Shown: piece by piece, positions 33,993-42,746 of the stretch | How the letters are laid out: each line of letters starts with the position of its first letter | How positions within the stretch are numbered: the first letter of the stretch is position 1 | Notes under the pieces: model-generated | Database searches by the model: none | Told to the model about the DNA's origin: nothing | Seen by the model: only the letters and a program-made list of their open reading frames with translations | Translations under genes and position numbers: made by a program | Origin: Pseudoxanthomonas spadix | GTDB lineage: Bacteria; Pseudomonadota; Gammaproteobacteria; Xanthomonadales; Xanthomonadaceae | Assembly: GCF_003703395.1 (NCBI RefSeq) | Contig: NZ_RDQN01000006.1 | Location: 124,001 to 188,000 of the forward strand | Direction: 5' to 3' | Length of the DNA: 64,000 bases

Positions 33993-35420
33993 TCAGCCTC
34001 CCAGGTATTCGATCACGCGCTGCGCCAGCGCTTCGGGCGAGGCCGTCGCGCCGCCGCCATGCTCCAGCGCCTGGGCTGCAGCCCAGTCGTAGCAGCCCTG
34101 CAGCGACTGGCCGCCAACCAGCGCACCGCGTGCGCCAAGCATCAGCGCCGGCTCGGCAAGGGCCGCATCAGCGCCGCTGAGCAGCAGCACCGCGGTCTTG
34201 TCCGGCGGCAGGGCGCCGAGCAGCCTGGGCACATCGGTGCGGCCTTCGGCGAAGCACACCACGCCGTCCACCGCCTCGGCGGCCACCTGGTCGGGCACCA
34301 CGTAGACACTGCCGGCGCGCGCGGCCATGCCGGCGCGGGCCAGCAGCACCGGCAGCGGCGAGACGCGCTGGATCTGCTTGGTCAGGTTGTCGTAACGGCC
34401 CCCGTCCAGGCGCAGGTGGACCAGCACCGGCAGCGACAGTGACACCGGCAGGCCGGCCAGCACCCGGCGCACCGCGTCCGGTCCACCAATGCCGGCGGAC
34501 AGCAGCACCGCCCCGGCGACCTTGCTGCCCGGCACATCTTCGGCCACGGCTGCCGGCTCGGAAGACTCCAGCGCTTCCAGTTCCAGGTTCAGACTGCCAA
34601 AGCCAGGCGGCAGCGGCGGCGGCACCGTGGCCGCTGTCCGCACCGGCACCACCACTTCGAAATCCTCGACCAGCGACAGCTGCGAGATCGACGGCGTCGG
34701 CCCGGAACCTGCCTGGGTCACCGGCGTGGCCGCCGGGTCGGCCCTCAGCGACGGCGCATCCGGCGCATCGGCCTTTGACGCAGGCACCGGGTCATCGACC
34801 AGCTCCAGCCGCGACGGCAGCGGCGGCGGCGTCCAGGTGTCCGGGTCGATGGCGAACGCATCGGCCGGCTGCGCATGCGCATCGGCATCGGCCAAGGTCA
34901 GCGTGCTGCCGAAGCCATGCTCGTCGGGCAGCGAACCGGACTGGGCCGCGGCCTGGTCCAGGTGCTGCTCCAGCGCCGCGTCCTCCACGAACGCCGGCGC
35001 CTGCGGGCGGCCGGGCGCGGGCGACTGCGGCAGCTCGGCTTCGGCGCCCGGCGGCAGTACGTCGCGGTGGCCATGCAGCTTGGCCGACAGGTGCCGCGTC
35101 CAGCGCTGGGCATCCCAGCCCTGCCGCGAGGAAGCCAGATCGGCCTCGTCGTAGATCACCGTCAGGCCCGGATCGGCCAGCACCCGGTCCAGCCGCAGCA
35201 GCGCGTCCTCGATCGCCGGCTCCAGCGCCACCAGCACCGCATGCGGGCGGCTGGCCGCGAGCGCATCGGCATCCAGCGTATTGGGATCGTCCTCCAGCGT
35301 GATCTGTGCACCGGCGCCGAGCAGGGCGCCACGCAGCTGCTGGCGCGCCTGGCCTTCGCGCGCCAGCAGCGCGACCCGGACCGCGGCAGGCAGCCCGGGG
35401 TCAGTCGCGGACACGGGCAA
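33993..35420 (-). CDS. chpB: CheB-like (ChpB-like) protein, apparently lacking the catalytic Ser
   Basis: A 475-residue protein overlapping the end of chpA by 20 bases. The N-terminal 100 residues resemble a receiver but lack the acidic pocket and phospho-Asp (VALLAREGQ; AVLVALEP). A long Ala/Pro/Asp-rich linker follows. The C-terminal part (from about residue 300) aligns with CheB methylesterases: VLLSAGIGGPDAVRRVL for the block that normally holds the nucleophile Ser (IGASTGGTEAI), VLVHLRLDGG for the His block and LLLSGADAAL for the Asp block. Ser is replaced by Gly in this hand alignment, so methylesterase activity is doubtful; a scaffold role in the Pil-Chp system is possible. Confidence 0.8.
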   Translation of the reverse strand: MPVSATDPGLPAAVRVALLAREGQARQQLRGALLGAGAQITLEDDPNTLDADALAASRPHAVLVALEPAIEDALLRLDRVLADPGLTVIYDEADLASSRQGWDAQRWTRHLSAKLHGHRDVLPPGAEAELPQSPAPGRPQAPAFVEDAALEQHLDQAAAQSGSLPDEHGFGSTLTLADADAHAQPADAFAIDPDTWTPPPLPSRLELVDDPVPASKADAPDAPSLRADPAATPVTQAGSGPTPSISQLSLVEDFEVVVPVRTAATVPPPLPPGFGSLNLELEALESSEPAAVAEDVPGSKVAGAVLLSAGIGGPDAVRRVLAGLPVSLSLPVLVHLRLDGGRYDNLTKQIQRVSPLPVLLARAGMAARAGSVYVVPDQVAAEAVDGVVCFAEGRTDVPRLLGALPPDKTAVLLLSGADAALAEPALMLGARGALVGGQSLQGCYDWAAAQALEHGGGATASPEALAQRVIEYLGG

Positions 35421-38400
35421 TCCCCAGCAGGTCGTAGACGTTGCGCATCAGATCCAGCTCCTGGTACGGCTTGCCCATGTAGCGTTGCACGCCGATCTCC
35501 AGCGCGCGCTGGCGGTGTTTCTCGCCGGTGCGCGAGGTGATCATCACGATCGGCACACCGGCAAGGCGCGGGTCGGCCTTCATCGCCGTGGCCAGCTCGT
35601 AGCCATCCATGCGCGGCATCTCGATGTCCAGCAGCATCAGGTCGGGCACGCGCTCTTCCAGGCGCTCCAGTGCCTCCACGCCGTCGCGCGCGGTGCTGAC
35701 CTCGAAGTTGTGGCGTTCCAGCACCCGGCTGGTGACCTTGCGCATGGTCAGCGAGTCGTCCACCACCATCACCAGCGGCACCTGGCGCTGCTCGGCCGGC
35801 GTGGCGGCCGTGCCGGCCAGGGCCGGCTGGGCGATGTAGCGGCGCACCAGCGGCGCGGCGTCCAGGATCACCACCACGCTGCCATCGCCGGTGATCGTGG
35901 CGCCGTAGATGCCCGGAATGGAGCCGATCTGTGGGCCGACCGGCTTGACCACGATCTCGCGATTGCCCAGCACCTGGTCCACCGCCACCGCCGCGCGCAG
36001 TTCACCGGCGCGCACCAGCAGCAGCGGGACCTGTGGCTGACCCTCGGCCCTGGCCGGACCCAGCCCGACCAGGGTGCCCAGGTCGTGCAGCGCATACGCC
36101 TCGCCGCCGTAGACATAGGACGCGTCGGCCGCCTCGAAGCGCGCGCGGCTGATCCTGCCGACCCCGCCCACCGCCGCCACCGGCACCGCGAACTGGGTTT
36201 CGCCGATTCGTACGAACACCGCCTGGGTCACCGCCAGGGTCTGTGGCAGGCGCAGGGTGAAGGTCGTGCCCTGACCGCGGGTGGAGCTGATTTCCAGGGA
36301 ACCGCCAAGCTGGCGCACTTCGTTGTGGACCACGTCCATGCCCACGCCACGGCCGGCCAGCTGGCTGACTTCCTCGGCCGTCGAGAAGCCCGGCTCCAGG
36401 ATCAGGCGTTCGAGGTCGATGTCGGCCACTTCGGCGCCGACCGGCAGCATGCCGCGCTGTTCGGCCCGGCGACGGATCGCGGCATGATCGATGCCGGCAC
36501 CGTCGTCGGCCACCTGCAGCACCATTTCCGAGCCTTCGCGGCGCAGCACCACCCGGACCACCCCTTCCTCGGGCTTGCCCGCCTCGCGCCGCGCCTGCGG
36601 GGTTTCCAGGCCATGGGCGACCGCATTGCGCAGCAGGTGTTCAAGCGGTGCGGTCATGCGCTCGAGCACGTTGCGGTCCAGCTCGCCGTGCGCGCCTTCC
36701 AGCTGCAGCTGGGCCTGCTTGCCGGTGTCGGCGGCGGCCTGGCGCAGGACCCGGCGCAGGCGCGGCACACTGCCTTCGAAGGGCACCATGCGCGCGCGCA
36801 TCAGCCCGTCCTGCAGCTCGGAACTGACCCGCGACTGCTGGCCGAGCAGGCTGTCGTTCTGGCGGGCCAGATCGTCCAGCACGCCCTGCAGGCCACTGAG
36901 GTCGGCTGCCGATTCGGCCAGCGCGCGGCTGAGTTGCTGCAGGGTGGAGAAGCGGTCCAGCTCCAGCGGATCGAACGCGGTATCGCGGGTGTCCTGCTCG
37001 CGCTGGTAACGGGCCACGATCTGGGCCTCGGTTTCCAGGTCCAGGCGGCGCAGCTGGTCGTGCAGACGGATATTGGTGCGGTCCAGCTCGGCCATCGCCG
37101 CGCGGAAGGCGCCCATCTGCTGTTCCAGGCGGGCCCGATAGATCGCCACTTCGCCGGCGTGATTGACCAGCCGGTCGAGCAGGTCGGCGCGCACCCGCAC
37201 CTGCTCCTGGCCGCTGCCGAGGGGGGCATGTTCGTCCTCGCCTGTCGCCTCCAGCTCGATCGGTGCCGACAGCGGCGGCAGCGCCGGGATCGGCTGCGGC
37301 ACCAGCGGCGGCGGTACAGCCGGGACGAACACCGGAACGGGCGCGGACTCGGGAAGCGGGCCGGCGTCGGCAGCAGCAACCACGGCCGGCGCGGCAGGTT
37401 CTTGCACATCCGGCGCGGCCGCCGCAGGCGCCTGCGGCGCGGCCGCATCGGCGCTGTTGCCATCGGAAGGGCCCCACGCGGCGTCCAGCGCGGCCAGCAG
37501 CTCGGCATCGAGGAACTCGTCGTTGCTGGATTCGGAGGCGGGTGTGGCCGATGCCGACTGCGGCCCATCGGCGGGCGCGGGCGCGGCATCCTGCGCATGC
37601 TCGGACCCATCGGACACCCACGTGGTGTCGGCCTGCGCGGAGTCAAACTCCAGGCCCTGCGTGTCGGACACCGGCGGCGAGGCCTCGACCGAGCCGACCT
37701 CGTCCAGCGATGTCGCCTGCGCGTCGTCGGGCGTGGCGAAGGCATGCGAGATTTCCAGGTCCAGCGGTTCGACCAGATCGACCGCAGTGCCGCGCAGGGC
37801 CTGGTCCGGACCGGTCGCGCCGGTCGGTTCACCGCGGGCCCGGGCATCGAACTCGGCCACCAGCTCCGGGCGCGGGGTGGCCAGGCAATAGGCCGCCGTG
37901 CGCGCCAGCATGCCGTGCAGCGCATCGAAGCCGCGCTCGAGCAGGCCGAGCACGTCGCGATCCACCTCGGCGCGGTGTTCGGCGATCTGTTCCAGCAGGG
38001 ACTCGATGGCGTGGCCGAGGTCGCCGATCGGCTCGATCCCGGCCATGCGCGCGCCGCCCTTGATGGTATGCAGGTCGCGCTGCAGGCCGATCACCAGGCC
38101 GCGGTCGTCCGGCGCGCCGCGCAGGCGTGCCAGCAGGCCGTCGGAATGGTCGAGCAGGTCGTTGCCCTCCTCCACGAAGATATCGACCAGGTCGCGGTCG
38201 AGCACGGTGAAATCCAGCATCTGCTCGGCCATGGCCGCCGTTTCCGTCGTTTCGGGGATGGGAGGCAGGTCCGGCGCATCCTGTGCGGATGACGCGGCCA
38301 GCTCCGCCTCGGGGGCGACGGATTCGGTGTGGCGGTGATCGGTTTGCGCGGCAAGGAACGCCGACCCGGCCATGGCGGCGTCCGGCACGGCCGCCGGCGC

Positions 38401-41400
38401 CTGGTGGGTGGACGCGGCGTCCTCGCCAACCAGCCCGGCAGCGGGCGCGGCCGTCTCCGGCAGGTCGACGAAGGGCGCGTGCAGCGCATCACGCGCGGGT
38501 TCTTCCTGCGGCGCGGGGTTCTGTGCAGCGAGCGACTCGGTGGATTCTGCGTCAGCCAGGTCGGCCTCGCTGCTCAACGGCCCCTCGGTTTCAACCGCGG
38601 CCTCGCCCTGCGTCGCAGCTTCGGCGTCGGGCGCCTGTGTCGGCGCCTGGGCGTCGGCTTGGGTTTGGTCCGGGGTTGTGGCCTCCATGTCGAAGGACTC
38701 GGCGTCCGACGCCGACTCGGCGTGGACCTCGGCGGTGTCGATCAGGTCCTGCGCGGCAGGCTGCCCGCCGCTGGCGTCGGGCGGGGTTTCGGCTTCGGCG
38801 ACAGGTTCCGGCGCGGCGACTTCGGTCGACGCGAGCAGAGCCGGCGTCTCGGGCGCGGCCTGCAGGTGTTCGGCCAGATTCATCGCCTCGGCGGCCGCCT
38901 CGGTCGGGGTCGTTTCGATGTCGGCACCGGCATCGGGCGCCTCGCCCCCGGCCGGCGTGCGTTCTTCAGCCGCCGCCTGGGTATCGGACCAGTCCGGTGC
39001 AAGCGGATCGACGGCCGCCGGCTCCTGGTTCCAGGAATCGGCTTCTGCCGCGGCACCGGTGTCATCGCCCGCGGTCGGCGGCAGAGCCTGGGGCGACAGC
39101 GCCTGGACATCGACGCTGGCATCGCGTTCGGCATGGGCCTCGAGCGACTCGGACAGCGGCGCGGATTCGGCCGCGGCAGCGGCGACCGCCGCCGGATCCA
39201 GCGTACCGGCCTGGCCCGCCGTGACCTGCGCATCGGCGCTGGTCGGGGCAGGGGCATCGGTCCACTTCGGCTCGGTCCGGTACTCGAGCCTGAGGTCGAA
39301 CCAGGCGGCCTGGCCGTCGTCGGGCAGCGGCGCCGGCGGCACGGCACCGTCGGCGCTCAGGTCGGGCGCCTGGATGTCCGCAGCGTCCGGCGCCGGCCCG
39401 GCCTGTTCGGCGACAGGTCTTTCGGTCGGGTCCTGCGGCAGCTCGGCGGGATGATCGAGGAAGCGCGACAGGTCCATCGCGCCGGTCAGTTCCATCGACG
39501 AGGGCACGTCCGGCGTATAGACCTGCTGCGCGCCCTGGCCGGCATAGGTGTGCTGGCTGCGGTCATCGACCAGGGTCGAGACCGGGCGCGCGACCTGCGG
39601 CAGGGCGTCGCGCAGTGCCGACAGCTGCGCGCGCAGTTCGGCGAACTGCGGAATGCGCGGCTGCGCCGACTGCAGCGCCGCGATGGTGGTGCGGATCGCC
39701 TGCGCGGCCGCGGCCAGTCCGGCCACGCCGGCCGCGCTGGCAGGCACGCCGTTGGCGAGCAGGCGCTTGACGTACTGCTCGGCCCGTCCGGTGATCTCGG
39801 TGATCTCCGGCACGTCGGCCATGGCGAAGGCGCCGTTCATGGTATGGAACGCACGCAGCAACGGATCGCTGGCAGGCCCGGCCTGGACCGACTGGACCGA
39901 CTGGACCGAGGCCAGCCACGCATCGACGGTGTGCAGGTGGTTGCCGACTTCGGTTTCCAGGATTTCGCGCAGCACGCTGTCGACCGCGGCCGGGGTGCCG
40001 TCCAGGTCGGGAACAAAGTCGTCCAGCGCCGGTGCTTCGGTCTCCGCCGCCAGTGGCGCGGCCGTGGCGGCGCCGGGTGCGCTGTACAGCGCTTCCTCAC
40101 CGGCGGCCAGCCGATCGGCAACCGCTTCGATACCGGCCAGATCGGCGCGCGCGCCGGGTTGGCCACGCAGGGCGGCGTTGAGCTGCGGCAGCGTGTCGGT
40201 GGCCTGTTGCAGCAGCGCCACCACCGCGGGCGTGGCCGGGCGGGACCCGTCCAGCACCCGGTTGAGCATGTTTTCCACCTTCCACGCAAACTCGCCCAGC
40301 AGGCTGGCGCCGACCAGGCGGCCGCTGCCCTTGAGCGTGTGGAACACGCGCCGGATCGGCCGCAGCCGATCCAGGTTTTCCACGTTGGCGACCCAGACCG
40401 GCAGCATCTGGCGCAGGTTGTCGATCTCCTCGTCGAATTCCTCCAGGAACACCTCACGGATCTCGTCGTCGATGTCGTGGCTGCCGCCCAGGTCGAACCC
40501 GCCCTGCAGCGACGGGGTGTCTTCCGCGGCCAGCGCGTCCTCTGCAGCGGACAGGACCTGTTCGAATGCAGGCGTGGGCTCGGGCGCGGCAGGTGCGGAC
40601 GCCGCGGACGGGCTGGATGCCTCGACCGTTCCGAAGGCTTCGAAGGCAGCTGATTGGCCGGTGTCCTCGGCTGCATCCCCTGCGGGCGAAGCCACCTCGA
40701 AGGGCGCCTCGAATGGTGCTTCCACCTGCGTTGCCGCCGCTTGGCTCGATTCGCCCGACGGCGCGGCAAAGGCCGCGTCGATCTGCGCCTGATCATCGCT
40801 GCCGATCCCCTCGAACTCGCCGGCCACCGGATCGAAGGCGCTGGCGGTGTCGGCGGCCGGCACGAAGGCCGGCAGCGCCGGACCGCGCTCGATGTCCAGG
40901 TCCCCGGCGAGCGTGGTCTGGGCCGGGTCCGGGGTGAACTCGGGCTCGAACGCCAATGGCGTCGCGTCGGCAACGGGGCTGGCGAGCGTTTCGCCAGCCG
41001 GCTCGCCTGCGCCCGGCAGCGGCCAGTAACGCAGCGACTCCAGGCTGGAACGGGTGATGTCGAGGATTTCCTCGCGGTTGGGGCGATGCTCGCGCAGCGC
41101 CTCCAGGTAGTACTCCAGGCTGGCCATGGCGTCGGCCAGGGTATCCAGCTGCACGCCACCAGGCACGCGCCGGCGCTCGACCAGCTCGGTGCCGATGTAG
41201 CGGCCCACGCCCTCGACGTAATCGGCCGGCGCTGACAGCTCCAGCATGCGCAGCGCGCCGCCCACCTCGCCCAGCAGCCGCGGCACGGTGTCCAGCTGGG
41301 CGTGTTCCCAGCCGGTCTCGATGAAGGCCACGAACTGCTGGCGCGCCTGGGCGAAATTGCGGATGGCCTCGCCGGCCAGCGCCTCGACCGTGCGCTGCGA

Positions 41401-42684
41401 TTCGGCCGCCTGGGCATCAGGTGCGCTGCCGTCGCCCAGGTGGGCGACCTGGTCGTCCAGCGAGGCGTCCACATACAGCAGCGCGCCGGCGATGTCCAGC
41501 AGCGCACTTTCATCGCAGGCACGGCGCCCTTCGACCAGCTCGGCCAGCGATTGGCGCTGTTGCAGCACCACGTTGCGTGCCAGGCCCAGGCCCATCATCC
41601 CGAGCGTGTCGGCCACGCTGCCCAGCTGGGTCACCTGCGGCGCCAGGCCGGCGATGTCGGCGTTGGTGCGCAGCTGCAGGTCCAGCACATCCTTGACCCG
41701 CATCAGTTCTTCCTTGACCGCACCGCCGACCGTGTCCAGCAGGGCGCGATTGCGGCCGCTGATGCTGCTGCGGGCGTGTTCGATCTCGGCTTGGCTGGGC
41801 GAGGCGGCCTGCAGGTCAAACGCCTTGCGCAGGTCCTCCAGCGCCGGGTGACGCGCGGCCGAATGCGCCACCTGGTAGAGCAGCTGGCGGGTCGGCTCCT
41901 GGCCTGGCGCGGCGCCGGGGACCAGGCCCTGCCTGATCTGGCGCACCGCGCGCAACACGCCGCTGAAGCCTTGATGCAGCGCTGGGGTGGGCTGCAGCGC
42001 GCCATCGCGCAACGCTTCGGCCACGCACCCGGCAACCCACAGCATGCGCCGGGCGGCGGTGTGCTCGGCCAGGCGTTGCAGCGCGGTCAGCGCCGACACC
42101 AGGGCGCCGGGATCGGCTGGAGTACCGTCCTCGGGCCAGCCGGCCAGCACGCGCTCGAGGTGCTCGCAGGCCTGGGCAAGGCGCGCATCGCGGGTGTGGC
42201 CGGGCATCGGTTCGGTCGAGGGCACCTCCTGCGGCAATGGCCGTTCCAGGTCGGGCGCGAACAGCACGCTCTCGCTCAGGCCAGCTTCGCCGCGCGCAGC
42301 ACGGATGTCGTTGAGCAGCGGCAGCAGCACGATCGGGATGTCGCGATGGCCGCCCTGCAGGCGCTCCAGGTAATCGGGCAGCAGCACGGTGCCGCGCATC
42401 AGGGTGGCGCAGGCCTCGTCGGGATCGGCGACCCGGCCCTCCTGCAGCGCCTGGGCGAGCTTTTCCAGCTCCTCGGCAACCATCGCCGGGGCGTACAGCT
42501 CGACCATGTGCAACGTGCCCTGGACCTGGTGCAGATAGCCCACGCACACCTGCATGCGCGAGCTGTCGGCCGGGTTCTCGGCGAAGGACTCGATCTCCCC
42601 GCGCACCTGGCGCAGGGTCTGGTCCAGCTCCGGCTTGACCCAGCCGAGCACGGCATGGCTCATCGCCTCGCGAAGCGCGCTCAT
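35401..42684 (-). CDS. chpA: hybrid chemosensory histidine kinase ChpA (PilL)
   Basis: Giant CheA-like kinase of the type IV pilus chemosensory system; 2427 residues, near the P. aeruginosa ChpA length. Phosphotransfer motifs: degenerate LHQVQGTL (His52), canonical FHTLKGSGR (about residue 780), degenerate FHTMNGAF (about 946), canonical LHTIKGGAR (about 1538). A very acidic Ala/Glu/Pro linker spans about 1060-1460. Then dimerisation (NHAGEVAIYRARLEQQ), HATPase (LLRNAVAHGLETP, DDGAGID, GRGVGMDVV), a CheW domain, and a C-terminal receiver (VMVVDDSLTMRK, LLDIEMPRMDG, YMGKPY). The ATG at 42684 is preferred to an upstream GTG. Confidence 0.95.
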   Translation of the reverse strand: MSALREAMSHAVLGWVKPELDQTLRQVRGEIESFAENPADSSRMQVCVGYLHQVQGTLHMVELYAPAMVAEELEKLAQALQEGRVADPDEACATLMRGTVLLPDYLERLQGGHRDIPIVLLPLLNDIRAARGEAGLSESVLFAPDLERPLPQEVPSTEPMPGHTRDARLAQACEHLERVLAGWPEDGTPADPGALVSALTALQRLAEHTAARRMLWVAGCVAEALRDGALQPTPALHQGFSGVLRAVRQIRQGLVPGAAPGQEPTRQLLYQVAHSAARHPALEDLRKAFDLQAASPSQAEIEHARSSISGRNRALLDTVGGAVKEELMRVKDVLDLQLRTNADIAGLAPQVTQLGSVADTLGMMGLGLARNVVLQQRQSLAELVEGRRACDESALLDIAGALLYVDASLDDQVAHLGDGSAPDAQAAESQRTVEALAGEAIRNFAQARQQFVAFIETGWEHAQLDTVPRLLGEVGGALRMLELSAPADYVEGVGRYIGTELVERRRVPGGVQLDTLADAMASLEYYLEALREHRPNREEILDITRSSLESLRYWPLPGAGEPAGETLASPVADATPLAFEPEFTPDPAQTTLAGDLDIERGPALPAFVPAADTASAFDPVAGEFEGIGSDDQAQIDAAFAAPSGESSQAAATQVEAPFEAPFEVASPAGDAAEDTGQSAAFEAFGTVEASSPSAASAPAAPEPTPAFEQVLSAAEDALAAEDTPSLQGGFDLGGSHDIDDEIREVFLEEFDEEIDNLRQMLPVWVANVENLDRLRPIRRVFHTLKGSGRLVGASLLGEFAWKVENMLNRVLDGSRPATPAVVALLQQATDTLPQLNAALRGQPGARADLAGIEAVADRLAAGEEALYSAPGAATAAPLAAETEAPALDDFVPDLDGTPAAVDSVLREILETEVGNHLHTVDAWLASVQSVQSVQAGPASDPLLRAFHTMNGAFAMADVPEITEITGRAEQYVKRLLANGVPASAAGVAGLAAAAQAIRTTIAALQSAQPRIPQFAELRAQLSALRDALPQVARPVSTLVDDRSQHTYAGQGAQQVYTPDVPSSMELTGAMDLSRFLDHPAELPQDPTERPVAEQAGPAPDAADIQAPDLSADGAVPPAPLPDDGQAAWFDLRLEYRTEPKWTDAPAPTSADAQVTAGQAGTLDPAAVAAAAAESAPLSESLEAHAERDASVDVQALSPQALPPTAGDDTGAAAEADSWNQEPAAVDPLAPDWSDTQAAAEERTPAGGEAPDAGADIETTPTEAAAEAMNLAEHLQAAPETPALLASTEVAAPEPVAEAETPPDASGGQPAAQDLIDTAEVHAESASDAESFDMEATTPDQTQADAQAPTQAPDAEAATQGEAAVETEGPLSSEADLADAESTESLAAQNPAPQEEPARDALHAPFVDLPETAAPAAGLVGEDAASTHQAPAAVPDAAMAGSAFLAAQTDHRHTESVAPEAELAASSAQDAPDLPPIPETTETAAMAEQMLDFTVLDRDLVDIFVEEGNDLLDHSDGLLARLRGAPDDRGLVIGLQRDLHTIKGGARMAGIEPIGDLGHAIESLLEQIAEHRAEVDRDVLGLLERGFDALHGMLARTAAYCLATPRPELVAEFDARARGEPTGATGPDQALRGTAVDLVEPLDLEISHAFATPDDAQATSLDEVGSVEASPPVSDTQGLEFDSAQADTTWVSDGSEHAQDAAPAPADGPQSASATPASESSNDEFLDAELLAALDAAWGPSDGNSADAAAPQAPAAAAPDVQEPAAPAVVAAADAGPLPESAPVPVFVPAVPPPLVPQPIPALPPLSAPIELEATGEDEHAPLGSGQEQVRVRADLLDRLVNHAGEVAIYRARLEQQMGAFRAAMAELDRTNIRLHDQLRRLDLETEAQIVARYQREQDTRDTAFDPLELDRFSTLQQLSRALAESAADLSGLQGVLDDLARQNDSLLGQQSRVSSELQDGLMRARMVPFEGSVPRLRRVLRQAAADTGKQAQLQLEGAHGELDRNVLERMTAPLEHLLRNAVAHGLETPQARREAGKPEEGVVRVVLRREGSEMVLQVADDGAGIDHAAIRRRAEQRGMLPVGAEVADIDLERLILEPGFSTAEEVSQLAGRGVGMDVVHNEVRQLGGSLEISSTRGQGTTFTLRLPQTLAVTQAVFVRIGETQFAVPVAAVGGVGRISRARFEAADASYVYGGEAYALHDLGTLVGLGPARAEGQPQVPLLLVRAGELRAAVAVDQVLGNREIVVKPVGPQIGSIPGIYGATITGDGSVVVILDAAPLVRRYIAQPALAGTAATPAEQRQVPLVMVVDDSLTMRKVTSRVLERHNFEVSTARDGVEALERLEERVPDLMLLDIEMPRMDGYELATAMKADPRLAGVPIVMITSRTGEKHRQRALEIGVQRYMGKPYQELDLMRNVYDLLGIARVRD

Positions 42685-42746
42685 GGCTGGCCCCGCGGTT
42701 CCAGGGTGGCCAGGTTGTCGCTCATGCACTTCATCGGTATCGATCC

